Shown: piece after piece, positions 17,253 through 26,086 of the stretch
How positions within the stretch are numbered: the first letter of the stretch is position 1
How the letters are laid out: each line of letters opens with the position of its first letter
DNA from: Acidimicrobiales bacterium
GTDB lineage: Bacteria; Actinomycetota; Acidimicrobiia; Acidimicrobiales; Aldehydirespiratoraceae
Assembly (NCBI GenBank): GCA_029263215.1
Contig: JAJCXY010000126.1
Coordinates: 31,333 to 95,332, forward strand
Reading direction: 5' to 3'
Length of the DNA: 64,000 nt
Translations under genes and position numbers: made by a program
Notes under the pieces: generated by a model
The model's database searches: none
What the model saw: only the letters and a program-made list of their open reading frames with translations
Told to the model about the DNA's origin: nothing

Positions 17253-18005
17253 TCAGCTCGAGCCGAGACCGAACTCGTCGATCAAGGAGCTTTCCTCATC
17301 GCTGATGCCGCCGCGCTCCTCGATGAGATCGGGCCGCAGAACGAGGGTGCGGTGAAGTGCCTGGGCCCGCCGCCAGCGATCGACCTTGCCGTGATCACCG
17401 GACCTCAACACCTCGGGAACCTCCCAGCCCCGGAAATCGGCGGGTCGGGTGTAGTGGGGGTATTCGAGCAGTCCATGGGAGAAGGATTCATCGTCGGTGG
17501 ACGCGGTGTTGCCCAGGACCCCAGGAACGAGTCGACCCACGGCCTCGAGAACCAGCAGGGCCGCAACCTCTCCGCCGGCCAGCACCACGTCGCCCACCGA
17601 GATCTCACCATCGACGAGGTGCTCACGCACCCTTTCATCGACACCTTCGTAGCGGCCGCACAGCAAGGAGAATCCGCCAGACCCGGCCAGCTCGTCGGCC
17701 ATCTCCTGATCGAAGCGACGCCCGGCCGGAGACAGGTAGTAGAGAGGCCGGGGCGGATCGACGGCCTCAACCGCGCCGAACAGGGGCTCGGGCATCATCA
17801 CCATTCCCGCGCCGCCACCGAAGGGGGCGTCATCGACGGTGTGGTGCACATCGGTGGTGGTGGCTCTGAGATCGTGGACCCTTACGTCGAGATGTCCCTC
17901 GCGTCGACCCCGCCCGATAACCGATTGGCCGGCCATCTGATCGACCATCTCCGCGAAGATCGTGAAGATGTCGACGCGTAGGGCCGGGCTGGCGTCCACC
18001 CTCAT
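17253..18005 (-). CDS. trmD: tRNA (guanine-N1)-methyltransferase TrmD
   Basis: TrmD makes m1G37 in tRNAs to prevent frameshifting. The 250-aa SPOUT enzyme has the expected LRVDIFTIFAEMVDQ start, DDAPFGGGAGMVMMPEPLF, the knot region SLLCGRYEGVDERVREHLVDGEISVGD (in pieces) and the VVLAGGEVAALLVLEAVGRLVPG segment. The C-terminal helical domain with YTRPADFRGWEVPEVL is complete. Its ATG overlaps the rimM stop by 4 bp. Together with rimM, the KH gene and rpsP this is the conserved rpsP-trmD unit. Confidence 0.97.
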   Translation of the reverse strand: MRVDASPALRVDIFTIFAEMVDQMAGQSVIGRGRREGHLDVRVHDLRATTTDVHHTVDDAPFGGGAGMVMMPEPLFGAVEAVDPPRPLYYLSPAGRRFDQEMADELAGSGGFSLLCGRYEGVDERVREHLVDGEISVGDVVLAGGEVAALLVLEAVGRLVPGVLGNTASTDDESFSHGLLEYPHYTRPADFRGWEVPEVLRSGDHGKVDRWRRAQALHRTLVLRPDLIEERGGISDEESSLIDEFGLGSS

Positions 18006-18472
18006 ACCTCGTCGAGGTCGAATAGTCCGTCGGGAACCTCGACTCGGATGATCTCGGTGGCGACATGCTCCACGATGAAGCGGACGGGTACCAGAGCACC
18101 GGAGTCGAGTTCGAGGAGATCCGATGCCGGATTCTCGAGCAACCGGACGACGCGACCTCGCGTGACACCATCCTGATCGACGACATCAGCGCCAATGAGG
18201 TCGTGCACCCAGAGCTCGTCGGGGTCGTCGATCGGCTCGGCAGAAACGACGGTGTTTCGGAGTTTCTCGGCGCTTTCACGATCGTTCACACCCGCGAATC
18301 GGACGATGAAGCCGTTCTTGTGGGGGCGCGACGCCTGGACCTCGAGGGCCAGCCCCGAGGGCGTGGTGAGCACAGCACCCGGCGCGACGCGTTCGTGCCG
18401 GTTGGAGGTGAGAACCACATTCACCTCACCACGCACCCCGTGGGGGCGAGTGAGCCTGCCGACTTCGAGCAT
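18002..18472 (-). CDS. rimM: 16S rRNA processing protein RimM
   Basis: RimM assists maturation of the 30S head with S19. The 156-aa protein starts LEVGRLTRPHGVRGEVNVVL, the RimM N-terminal barrel. LWVHDLIGADVVDQDGVTRGRV and the PRC-barrel DLLELDSGALVPVRFIVEHV follow at the C-terminus. It lies 26 bp after the KH gene and overlaps trmD by 4 bp. Confidence 0.95.
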   Translation of the reverse strand: MLEVGRLTRPHGVRGEVNVVLTSNRHERVAPGAVLTTPSGLALEVQASRPHKNGFIVRFAGVNDRESAEKLRNTVVSAEPIDDPDELWVHDLIGADVVDQDGVTRGRVVRLLENPASDLLELDSGALVPVRFIVEHVATEIIRVEVPDGLFDLDEV

Positions 18473-18498
18473 CGACGGAGTCGACCGACGGCTTACCG

Positions 18499-18747
18499 TC
18501 AGTCGACGAACTCGACCTCGATGGAGCCGATCTCGTCGTCGACACCGGCGGCGCGCACGACGGTGCGGATCGCTCCGGCGACACGCCCACGCTTGCCGAT
18601 CACGCGACCCATGTCGCCGTCGCCGACGGTGACATCGAGTCGGATACCGCCATCGGTGTCGCTCTGGGCGACCGCGACCGCATCGGGATCGTCGACGATC
18701 TGGCGGACCACGTACTCACATACGGATGCGGCAGCAGCAGCGCTCAT
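18499..18747 (-). CDS. khpA: KH-domain RNA-binding protein (KhpA-like)
   Basis: This 82-aa single KH-domain protein has the GxxG-type loop in [19 protein letters not shown] and an N-terminal helix [19 protein letters not shown] segment (here [16 protein letters not shown]). KhpA family proteins bind RNA with KhpB and affect cell-wall gene expression in firmicutes. In actinobacteria the gene sits between rpsP and rimM, as here. It overlaps rpsP by 4 bp (ATGA), so it is coupled to S16. Confidence 0.92.
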   Translation of the reverse strand: MSAAAAASVCEYVVRQIVDDPDAVAVAQSDTDGGIRLDVTVGDGDMGRVIGKRGRVAGAIRTVVRAAGVDDEIGSIEVEFVD

Positions 18748-19130
18748 TCTGAGTCCTCGGTGTTGGTGGAATCGTCATCGTCGGAGGCGGCAGCGTCGGC
18801 GGCCTCGCGTTCCTTCTCGAGCTGCTTGGCCGACTTCTTGGTGGCCCGCTCGGGAACGGTAGTCTCGACGGTTTCGCCGGTGTGTTCGGTCCACGCACCC
18901 GAGATCTTCAACAACTTCTCGACCCGTTCGGTGGGCTGGGCGCCGTGCTGGAGCCAATGAACGGCCCGCTCGTTGTCGATCTTGATGACGGATGGATCCT
19001 GGCGTGGTTCGTAGGTGCCGATGATCTCGATGAAACGTCCATTGCGGGGCGAACGCGAGTCGGCGGCGACTACACGGTAGGTGGGCTGCTTCTTCTTGCC
19101 CATCCGCATGAGGCGGAGTTTGACGGCCAT
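18744..19130 (-). CDS. rpsP: 30S ribosomal protein S16
   Basis: The N-terminal 80 residues are canonical S16: [40 protein letters not shown] and [20 protein letters not shown]. The last ~45 residues are an acidic, Ala/Asp/Glu-rich tail ([15 protein letters not shown]), making the protein 128 aa. It opens the rpsP-KH-rimM-trmD unit, 70 bp downstream of ffh. Confidence 0.97.
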   Translation of the reverse strand: MAVKLRLMRMGKKKQPTYRVVAADSRSPRNGRFIEIIGTYEPRQDPSVIKIDNERAVHWLQHGAQPTERVEKLLKISGAWTEHTGETVETTVPERATKKSAKQLEKEREAADAAASDDDDSTNTEDSE

Positions 19131-19199
19131 TGGTGCTCTGTTTCTCTCTGAAGGCGATCTTGACGAGTAGGTGCGCGGCGAATGGGGCCGGGCAACCGG

Positions 19200-20645
19200 T
19201 TAATTCAATCCGGGGAAGTCCCCTGTTTCCAACCCCGGAAGCGACAATGGCGACTTAGGTACCTTGGCCGGACCCTTCTCGGTGACCCTTCCGCCCTTGT
19301 GGCGGCCCCCCTTTTTGCCCTTCCTGCCCTTGTTTCGGTTCTTCGGATTCATCTTCTTGGTGCCGAACCCGGCGAACTGCTTCATCATCTTGCGCATCTG
19401 GGAGAATTGGTCGAGGAGTTGCTTCACGTCGCTCGACGACTGGCCACAGCCCGCGGCGATGCGTTGGCGACGAGACCCGTCGATGATCTCGGGATTGACG
19501 CGCTCGTCGGGGGTCATCGAGCGGATGATTCCTTCGATGCGGTCGACCTGCTTGTCGTCGATCTCGACGTCGCGGGCCTCCTTCGGGATTCCCGGCATCA
19601 TGCCCATCAGGCTTCCGATGGATCCCATCTTCTTGATCTGTTGCATCTGCTCGAGGAAGTCCTCGAGGGTGAAGGTGCCTTCGAGGAGGCGTGCCGCGGT
19701 CTCCTCGGCTTCTTCCTTTTCGAAGGCCTCCTCGGCTTTTTCGATGAGGGTTTCGACATCGCCCATGCCGAGGATGCGGCTGGCGAGTCGGTCGGGATGG
19801 AAGGTTTCGAACTCGTCGAGCTTCTCGCCGGTGGACGCGAACGCGATCGGCTTGCCGACGACCTCCTTGACCGAAAGGGCGGCACCGCCTCGGGCATCGC
19901 CGTCGAGCTTGGTGAGGATGACACCGTCGAGTTCGAGGGTTTCGTTGAACGCGTGAGCGGTGGTGACCGCGTCTTGGCCGGTCATCGCGTCGATCACCAG
20001 GAAGGTGTAGTGGGGTTCGACCGCATCGGAGATGTGGCGCACCTCGGCCATCATCGCCTCGTCGATGGCGAGTCGACCGGCGGTGTCGACGATCACGACA
20101 TCACGTCCCGTGCGGTTGGCCTCCGCTATGGCGGCTCCCGCCACTGCGACGGGGCCGATGGGCTCGGAATACACCGGAACGCCCACCTGGGCGCCGAGGG
20201 TGCGGAGCTGCTCGACCGCGGCCGGCCGTTGGAGATCGGCTCCCACCAGCAGGGGGTTGCGGCCCTGCTTTTTGAACCACTGGGCGAGTTTGCCCGCGTT
20301 GGTGGTTTTGCCTGCGCCCTGCAGGCCGGCCATGAGTACCACGGTGGGCGGCTTGCCCGCGTAGTTGATCTTCATCGACTCGCCACCGAGGCTGGTGGTG
20401 AGCTCGCCGAGCACGATCTTTGTCACCTGCTGGGCAGGATTGAGTGCTCCGGAAAGCTCCTCGCCCTCGGCCCGGACCCGGATGCGACCGACCATCGTCT
20501 TGACGACATCGAGGTTGACGTCGGCCTCCAGCAGGGCGAGTCGGATCTCGCGGAGGGTCTCGTCGATGTCTTCCTGGCTCAGCTTGCCGCGGCCGCGGAT
20601 CCGGCTGAATATGCCGTCGAATCGGTCTGAGAGGTTCTCGAACAT
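19200..20645 (-). CDS. ffh: signal recognition particle protein Ffh
   Basis: Ffh binds signal sequences and 4.5S RNA and targets ribosomes to FtsY. The 481-aa protein has the N domain, then the G domain with GLQGAGKTTNAGKLA, DTAGRLAIDEAMMAE and TKLDGDARGGAALS. The methionine-rich M domain follows with MGSIGSLMGMMPG and the RNA-binding GSRRQRIAAGCGQSSSDVKQ. Here a Cys sits where many homologues have Ser in the SGxS loop. The C-terminus has a Lys/Arg/Gly-rich stretch (NPKNRNKGRKGKKGGRHKGG). Its receptor gene ftsY lies nearby on the same strand, with one plus-strand gene between. Confidence 0.97.
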   Translation of the reverse strand: MFENLSDRFDGIFSRIRGRGKLSQEDIDETLREIRLALLEADVNLDVVKTMVGRIRVRAEGEELSGALNPAQQVTKIVLGELTTSLGGESMKINYAGKPPTVVLMAGLQGAGKTTNAGKLAQWFKKQGRNPLLVGADLQRPAAVEQLRTLGAQVGVPVYSEPIGPVAVAGAAIAEANRTGRDVVIVDTAGRLAIDEAMMAEVRHISDAVEPHYTFLVIDAMTGQDAVTTAHAFNETLELDGVILTKLDGDARGGAALSVKEVVGKPIAFASTGEKLDEFETFHPDRLASRILGMGDVETLIEKAEEAFEKEEAEETAARLLEGTFTLEDFLEQMQQIKKMGSIGSLMGMMPGIPKEARDVEIDDKQVDRIEGIIRSMTPDERVNPEIIDGSRRQRIAAGCGQSSSDVKQLLDQFSQMRKMMKQFAGFGTKKMNPKNRNKGRKGKKGGRHKGGRVTEKGPAKVPKSPLSLPGLETGDFPGLN

Positions 20646-20724
20646 GATCGGGTCAGGCTAGCGGCGCCATGTGTCGCCCCGAACCGCTCTCTCACCAGCC
20701 GGTGCGGCCGTTAGCGTCGCAGCC

Positions 20725-21174
20725 ATGAACTTCTCGGTCCGCCAGTGGACGATCATCTCGGTGCTCGCGGCGGTCTTCGTCGTGGCCGCTCTACTCGTCT
20801 CACGCGGCAACGAAACCCCAGTGACCGACGCCGTGGCCGAGTTCGATCAGGTTGCCTGGTGTCAAGCCACGAACGCGATCGGCGCATGGGGCGCGATCCT
20901 CGACGGTTCGGCTGCGGGCGATGATCCCGGCGACATCACGAACTTGCGGCGAGCCCTCGCCGACGCCCGAGCCGTGGCTCCCCTCGACCTGAGCATCGAC
21001 ATCGCTCGCCTGATGGATCTCAGCCTCCTGGTCGACAGCGCCCTGGCCGACGGACTCGACCTCGAGGCGGCGCTGGCCAAGGCCCAGGACCAGACCGACA
21101 CCGATCGCGTAGCCACCGCCACGAGGAGGGTGAGCGACGCCCTGTTGGCGTGTGGCCACGCTCCTTTGGGCTGA
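20725..21174 (+). CDS. membrane-anchored hypothetical protein (149 aa)
   Basis: I do not recognise the family. The start ATG 20725 gives MNFSVRQWTIISVLAAVFVV, an N-terminal membrane anchor or uncleaved signal, then an extracytoplasmic ~115-aa mostly helical domain with two cysteines (VAWCQATNAIGAWG and ALLACGHAPLG) that could form a disulfide. The longer frame upstream overlaps the ffh promoter region and lacks a signal. It sits alone on plus between ffh and ftsY; the end-to-end spacing to ftsY is 22 bp. Confidence 0.65.
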   Translation: MNFSVRQWTIISVLAAVFVVAALLVSRGNETPVTDAVAEFDQVAWCQATNAIGAWGAILDGSAAGDDPGDITNLRRALADARAVAPLDLSIDIARLMDLSLLVDSALADGLDLEAALAKAQDQTDTDRVATATRRVSDALLACGHAPLG

Positions 21175-21196
21175 GCCAGCGACCCGAAACGGTCGG

Positions 21197-22285
21197 CTAC
21201 TCGAAAAGGGCGTCGACGAACTCGTTCTCGTCGAACTCCACCAGATCGTTGATTCCTTCGCCGAGTCCGACGAGCTTCACCGGTAGCCCCAGCTCGGAGT
21301 GGATGGCCACCACGATGCCGCCCTTGGCGGAGCCGTCGAGCTTGGTGAGCACCACCCCGGTGACATCCACCGCCTCGGCGAACTGCTTGGCCTGGCTCAT
21401 GCCGTTCTGTCCGGTGGTGGCATCGATCACCAGCAGGGTTTCGGTGACGGTTCCCGACCCCTTCTCGGCCACCCTGCGCACCTTCCGCAGCTCCTCCATG
21501 AGGTTGGTCTTGGTCTGGAGGCGACCTGCGGTGTCGGCCATCACCAGGTCGGCGTTGCGGGCGTGGGCCCGTTCGACGGCGTCGAACACGACCGACGATG
21601 GATCGGCGCCCTCGGCCCCGCGCACGATGTCGACCTCACTGCGCTCGGCCCACATGGTGAGCTGTTCGGCCGCCGCGGCACGGAAGGTGTCGCCAGCGGC
21701 GAGCACCAGGGTGCGGCCATCGGCGGATTCCCGCGAAGCGAGCTTGCCGATGGTGGTGGTCTTGCCTACGCCGTTGACCCCCACGAAGAGCCACACCGCG
21801 GGACCGGGCTCTCCGCCCGCGGCCTCGACATCGGCCGACAGGGAGCGATCGAATCCGCTGAGGCGATCGACCAGTTGACCCTTCACGATGTCGATCAGCT
21901 CCGCGGAATCTTCGGTGCCGGCTTCGACTGCGGCGGCCTTCACCGCTTCCATGATCTCGTTGGAGGTGGACACGCCGACATCCGCGCGGATCAACGCCTC
22001 CTCGAGCTCTTCCCAGGTCTCGGCTCGAATCCCGCCGGAGAACACACCTCCGAGAAATCCCGACAGCGACGATCGGGCGGTGGAGAGGCGCTCACGAAAG
22101 GTGGGCTTCGGTGCGTCTTCGACCGGGGCCGCCACAGGATCCGGTTGGGCCTCGCCCAAATCGACCGGATCGGTGGGATCTATCACCAGACCCGAATCGG
22201 CGCGTGACCGGTCGCGGCGGAGAATGACGAACGATGCCCCGATGATTACCAGGGCAGCGATGGCGATGATTATGGCGAAGAACAT
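21197..22285 (-). CDS. ftsY: SRP receptor FtsY
   Basis: FtsY docks the SRP-ribosome complex on the membrane. The 362-aa protein has an N-terminal hydrophobic anchor (FFAIIIAIAALVIIGASFVIL) instead of only an acidic A domain. The NG domain has GVNGVGKTTTIGKLASRESA, DTFRAAAAEQL, ADTAGRLQTKTNLMEELRKV and TKLDGSAKGGIVVA. An integral N-terminal helix is usual for actinobacterial FtsY. The start ATG is 65 bp from the end of the HtrA gene. Confidence 0.96.
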   Translation of the reverse strand: MFFAIIIAIAALVIIGASFVILRRDRSRADSGLVIDPTDPVDLGEAQPDPVAAPVEDAPKPTFRERLSTARSSLSGFLGGVFSGGIRAETWEELEEALIRADVGVSTSNEIMEAVKAAAVEAGTEDSAELIDIVKGQLVDRLSGFDRSLSADVEAAGGEPGPAVWLFVGVNGVGKTTTIGKLASRESADGRTLVLAAGDTFRAAAAEQLTMWAERSEVDIVRGAEGADPSSVVFDAVERAHARNADLVMADTAGRLQTKTNLMEELRKVRRVAEKGSGTVTETLLVIDATTGQNGMSQAKQFAEAVDVTGVVLTKLDGSAKGGIVVAIHSELGLPVKLVGLGEGINDLVEFDENEFVDALFE

Positions 22286-22349
22286 GGGAGCCGCATCCTA
22301 CCGGGGCAAGGCCGGGCCCTCGGCGGCCTCGGCACCGAGGCGGGCTCGT

Positions 22350-23840
22350 CTAGTTGCTTCCGACCACGATCTGCATGACCACCCGCTCACCGTCGCGTAC
22401 AACCTCGACCTCGACTGCCTCTCCGGGACGGAAGAACTTGAAGTCGGCGGCGAGCTCGTCCATGGTGGCCACGATCCCGCTGTTGACCGAGATGATCAGG
22501 TCGCCCACGAGGATCCCACCGACATCGGCGGGTGATTCGTCGACCACTTCGGTGACGATGGCTCCGAGGGTGCCATCGGTGAGGGTGTCGCCACCGATCC
22601 CGAGGAAGCCGAGCTCGAGCGACTCGCCGTTGACGATTCGTTCGGCGATGAGAACGATGGTGTCGGAAGGCACTGCGAAGCCAACGCCGGCGTTGTCGCT
22701 CGACACTCCGTCGGTGCGAATCGAAGTGTTCATGCCGATCACCCGACCCTGACGATCGGCGAGGGCGCCACCAGAGTTGCCGGGGTTGATCGGGGCGTCG
22801 GTCTGCAGCATCGCCACCGGCACCGGATTGGCGGGATCGGATCCGCCGAAGCGGTTGATCCGGTTGACGGCGCTGACGATTCCGGCGGTGACCGACTGGT
22901 CGAGCCCGAAGGGGCTGCCGATGGCAACCGCGAGCTGGCCCACCTCGACCGTCTCGCTCGGAGCGAAGACGGCGGCGTCGAGGCCGAGGCCCTCAGGATC
23001 GACCTGGATCACGGCGATGTCTCGGGCTGAGTCGCCTCCCACCACCGTGCCGGTGGTCTCGATCCCGTTGTGGAGACGGACAGCGACCGTGGAGGCGTCG
23101 CCCACGACATGGTTGTTGGTGACGATGTAGCCGTTGGCTGCGTCCCAGACGATGCCCGAACCCTGACCGATGCTGGTGTTGATCAACACCACCGAAGGGG
23201 CAACCGCATCGGCCACAGCAGAGGCCGGCTCATCTGCATCGACCCCCGAAAGAGGGCCGGGCTGGACCGCGATCGAGCCCGCAGAGGTGGCGCCGGCATC
23301 CGGCTCGGCGATAGCGGGGCGCGACGTGCCGGCCGGAGAGGCCGAGTCGGTCGCGGCGGGTGGGTCTTCGTCGTCGACAATCTGGCCGAGAGCGAAGCCG
23401 CCCCCGACCAGCGCGGCGCTGAACGCCATACCGCCGAGGGCACCTGCCGCCACCCGCCAGCGATCCCGGCGCTTGCCGAGAGGCTGGGGCTCTGCCAGAA
23501 ACACTGGGGGTGACGTCGTGGGGGGCCCGGCCGGAGCGGTGGAGGGAGCCGCAATTGGAGTGAATCCGGCCGGACTCGGAGGAGCGTTCGACACGGGAGG
23601 GCGGTCCCATGGAACGGTGGGAGGAGTTTCTGCCGCCCGGGGCGGAGGGGGCGGGGGCGGCAGAAGGGTTGGGCCCGCCGAAGGGTCGGTCACATCATCC
23701 GGTGGGGGAACCGGGTCCGGCAGTGCTGGGGGAGAGTCAAAGCCGGTGCTATCTGGTGTGACGGACCACTCGTCGGCGGGCCGGTCCGACAACGGGGGGG
23801 AGTCGTCGTCGGACGAATTGTCGATCGGGTATCGATCCAT
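22350..23840 (-). CDS. HtrA/DegP-type membrane serine protease with PDZ
   Basis: This 496-aa envelope quality-control protease has a Pro-rich cytoplasmic N-terminus (residues 1-125), one membrane helix (~129-152), a linker, the trypsin-like domain with His244 (TNNHVVGD), Asp274 (SARDIAVIQV) and Ser356 (INPGNSGGAL), and a C-terminal PDZ (~400-490, with LGFLGIGGD and VGGILVGDLIISVNSG). The layout equals mycobacterial PepD/HtrA. It lies 108 bp downstream of the histidine kinase on the same strand, as pepD follows mprAB, so regulation by that two-component system is plausible. Confidence 0.93.
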   Translation of the reverse strand: MDRYPIDNSSDDDSPPLSDRPADEWSVTPDSTGFDSPPALPDPVPPPDDVTDPSAGPTLLPPPPPPPRAAETPPTVPWDRPPVSNAPPSPAGFTPIAAPSTAPAGPPTTSPPVFLAEPQPLGKRRDRWRVAAGALGGMAFSAALVGGGFALGQIVDDEDPPAATDSASPAGTSRPAIAEPDAGATSAGSIAVQPGPLSGVDADEPASAVADAVAPSVVLINTSIGQGSGIVWDAANGYIVTNNHVVGDASTVAVRLHNGIETTGTVVGGDSARDIAVIQVDPEGLGLDAAVFAPSETVEVGQLAVAIGSPFGLDQSVTAGIVSAVNRINRFGGSDPANPVPVAMLQTDAPINPGNSGGALADRQGRVIGMNTSIRTDGVSSDNAGVGFAVPSDTIVLIAERIVNGESLELGFLGIGGDTLTDGTLGAIVTEVVDESPADVGGILVGDLIISVNSGIVATMDELAADFKFFRPGEAVEVEVVRDGERVVMQIVVGSN

Positions 23841-23948
23841 GTTCAGACAGTAGAAGGAGTAGGCGAAAGGAATGGTAAGGACGAAAGAAAATCGGCTGAA
23901 AGAAGAACCAGCCGAGATCGGCCTCTATTCCTTCGGCAGAAATGCCCG

Positions 23949-25184
23949 TCAGTCGCGGGCATGGACGCTTCGAGGGAACCACAACACGAATGTGGAGCCC
24001 GTCCCGGCGTCTGAAGAGAGGTCGACTCGCCCTCCGTGGGCCTCCACGATCTGGCGCACGATCGTGAGACCGAGTCCGGATCGGCCCTCCTGGCGGGCCA
24101 GGGATCGATCGCCTCTCCAGAATCGTTGGAACACACGCAGATGGTCTTCCGGAGCGATCCCGGGGCCCTCATCGGTGACTGAGATCGAGTGCCAGCCGTC
24201 GAGTCGGGAGGCCGACACGGTGACCTTGGTATTGGGCGGAGCGAGGCGCACGGCGTTGGCGAGCAGGTTGGCCACAGCTCGGCGGACCGCGGGACCGTCG
24301 CCACAAACCGGCAACTGCTCCGGCGATACATCCACGACCAAGTCGAGCTCGCAGGCTTCGGCGGGGGCTGCAAACTCCTCGGTGAGATGGTGCGCAAGTT
24401 CGGCCAGGTCGAAATCTTCCTCCCGGGTGGCACGCGTGCCGTGGCGGGCGTAGACCAAGAGGTCGTCGACCAGGGTGCTCATCCGCTCCGCCGACCGGCC
24501 CACCACCTCGCTGGCCGAACGAAGGTCGTCGACGGAGGAATCGGGGTCGGCCAAAGCGACATCGACATTGGTGCGGATCACCGCCAACGGATTGCGTAGC
24601 TCATGGCTGGCCTCGTGGATGAATTCGCGCTGGGATTCGAATGCGTCGTCGAGCCGGCCCAGCATTTCGTCGAAGGTGTCGGCGAGGTTCTTGAGTTCAT
24701 CGTCGGGACCGTCGAGTTGGATGCGGCGCGACAGGTCGGTGTGTTGGATGTCGCGGGCCACTGATGTGATTCGACCCACCGGCCTCAAGACGAGGCCGGC
24801 CACGAACCAGCCGACCCCGAGACTTCCCACGAACAAGAGTCCGAGGGCGCCGAATGCGTAGGTACGGAGCTGATCGAGTGCCTGCTCGTTCACCTCACGC
24901 TCGAACAGAGCCAGGGGGTCGGTGACCTCGAACTCGATCGTGCCGATCATGTCGCGGCCCTCGCGGTCCATGAACAAGATGTTGGCTTCCTCGGTCCGCG
25001 ATACGTCCTGGTCCTCCAGGCTGCGGGCCAGGCCCGCGTAGATACCGCCCACCACGACGGTGGCGAGCCCGAACAGCAGGACCGAATAGAGCACCATCAA
25101 CCGGAATCGGATCGATCCCGCCCACCCTGGAAGCCGCGCGGCCACTGCCACCGTCGAGCCCAGGGGCTGATCGGGGCTAGTCAT
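23949..25184 (-). CDS. sensor histidine kinase, two-span membrane
   Basis: The 411-aa kinase has two membrane helices (about residues 28-50 and 125-145) around a ~75-aa extracytoplasmic sensor. A HAMP domain follows (RPVGRITSVARDIQHTDLSR), then the phosphoacceptor H in FIHEASHELRNPLAVIRTN, and the ATPase with VANLLANAVRLAPPN (N box), SVTDEGPGIAPEDHLRVF (G1) and GRSGLGLTIVRQIVEAHGG (G2). ATG 25184 overlaps the response regulator stop by 8 bp; a further start 12 codons upstream exists. It is coupled to the regulator and precedes the HtrA gene, recalling MprB. Confidence 0.93.
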   Translation of the reverse strand: MTSPDQPLGSTVAVAARLPGWAGSIRFRLMVLYSVLLFGLATVVVGGIYAGLARSLEDQDVSRTEEANILFMDREGRDMIGTIEFEVTDPLALFEREVNEQALDQLRTYAFGALGLLFVGSLGVGWFVAGLVLRPVGRITSVARDIQHTDLSRRIQLDGPDDELKNLADTFDEMLGRLDDAFESQREFIHEASHELRNPLAVIRTNVDVALADPDSSVDDLRSASEVVGRSAERMSTLVDDLLVYARHGTRATREEDFDLAELAHHLTEEFAAPAEACELDLVVDVSPEQLPVCGDGPAVRRAVANLLANAVRLAPPNTKVTVSASRLDGWHSISVTDEGPGIAPEDHLRVFQRFWRGDRSLARQEGRSGLGLTIVRQIVEAHGGRVDLSSDAGTGSTFVLWFPRSVHARD

Positions 25185-25893
25185 CGGGCTCGATGTCGGA
25201 TCCGGAGCCAGCACCGGCACCGACCAGGCGGTAACCGCTGCCGATAACCGTTTCGATGGCCTGGGCCTCGTGGTCCTCGGAGAGCTTGCGCCTCAGGGTG
25301 CCCACCGTCACCCGCACCGTGTTGGTGAAGGGATCGGCGTGTTCGTCCCACACGTGTTCTAGGAGGTGCTCCTGGGAGAGCACCTCGTCGGCGTGGGTCA
25401 TGAAGTACCGCAGGAGGGCGAATTCCTTGGCTGTCAGCTCGAGCTCACGATCGGCTCGCCGGGCCCGGTGCTTGGCGTCGTCGAGGTGGATGTCGCCCAC
25501 CTCATAGTTGGAGCTGGTGCGAGCGGTGTCTCGGCGCAACAGGGAACGCACCCGGGCGGTGAGTTCGCCGAACGCGAAGGGCTTCACGAGATAGTCGTCG
25601 GCCCCGTGGTCGAGTCCGGCGATGCGATCGTCGATGCCATCACGGGCGGTGAGCATCAACACCCGCGGCGTCAGGCCCGCCGGTGGATCGGCGCGAAGTC
25701 GGCGACAAGCCTCCAGCCCGTCGATGCCCGGCATGGTGATATCGAGACACACCAGGTCGTAGGGGGTGAGCGCGGCCTTGTCGAGAGCCGACTCGCCGTC
25801 GTGGGCAACATCAACGGCGTAACCCTCGCGGCGCAGACCCCGCGCAATGGCCTCCGCGAGATCCACTTCGTCGTCGACCACTAGGATTCGCAT
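25177..25893 (-). CDS. OmpR/PhoB-family response regulator
   Basis: The 238-aa regulator starts at ATG 25893 (MRILVVDDEVDLAEAIARGL). The phosphoacceptor Asp is in DLVCLDITMPGIDGLEACRRL, the switch Lys in DYLVKPFAFGELTARVRSLLRR. The C-terminal winged helix has ELTAKEFALLRYFMTH, SQEHLLEHVWDEHADPFTN and VRVTVGTLRRKL. A glycine/aspartate-rich tail precedes the stop. The longer frame (to 26010) would add 39 non-conserved residues. It heads the regulator-kinase-HtrA unit on minus and is divergent from moxR, leaving ~190 bp of shared upstream DNA. Confidence 0.94.
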   Translation of the reverse strand: MRILVVDDEVDLAEAIARGLRREGYAVDVAHDGESALDKAALTPYDLVCLDITMPGIDGLEACRRLRADPPAGLTPRVLMLTARDGIDDRIAGLDHGADDYLVKPFAFGELTARVRSLLRRDTARTSSNYEVGDIHLDDAKHRARRADRELELTAKEFALLRYFMTHADEVLSQEHLLEHVWDEHADPFTNTVRVTVGTLRRKLSEDHEAQAIETVIGSGYRLVGAGAGSGSDIEPDD

Positions 25894-26086
25894 TTCCACG
25901 ACGCTACCCGTCGGGGCATGATCGGGCGCGGCGATGAGGGCCGCGGCCTTTCGGTTGCGCTTATGGTGCGCCCCGTTGACTGCCACATTGGCTGTTGAAT
26001 CATGGGCCATCGACCCCAGCGCACCATTTCGCGCCGAAAGTCGGTGTCAAGTTGGCCCAATCTGAACACGCATCACGGGAGAACAC

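Noticed and set aside
19182..20630. Plus-strand frame of 482 codons opposite ffh
   Set aside because: Antisense shadow of Ffh; the product is Leu/Gly/His-rich and has no domain.
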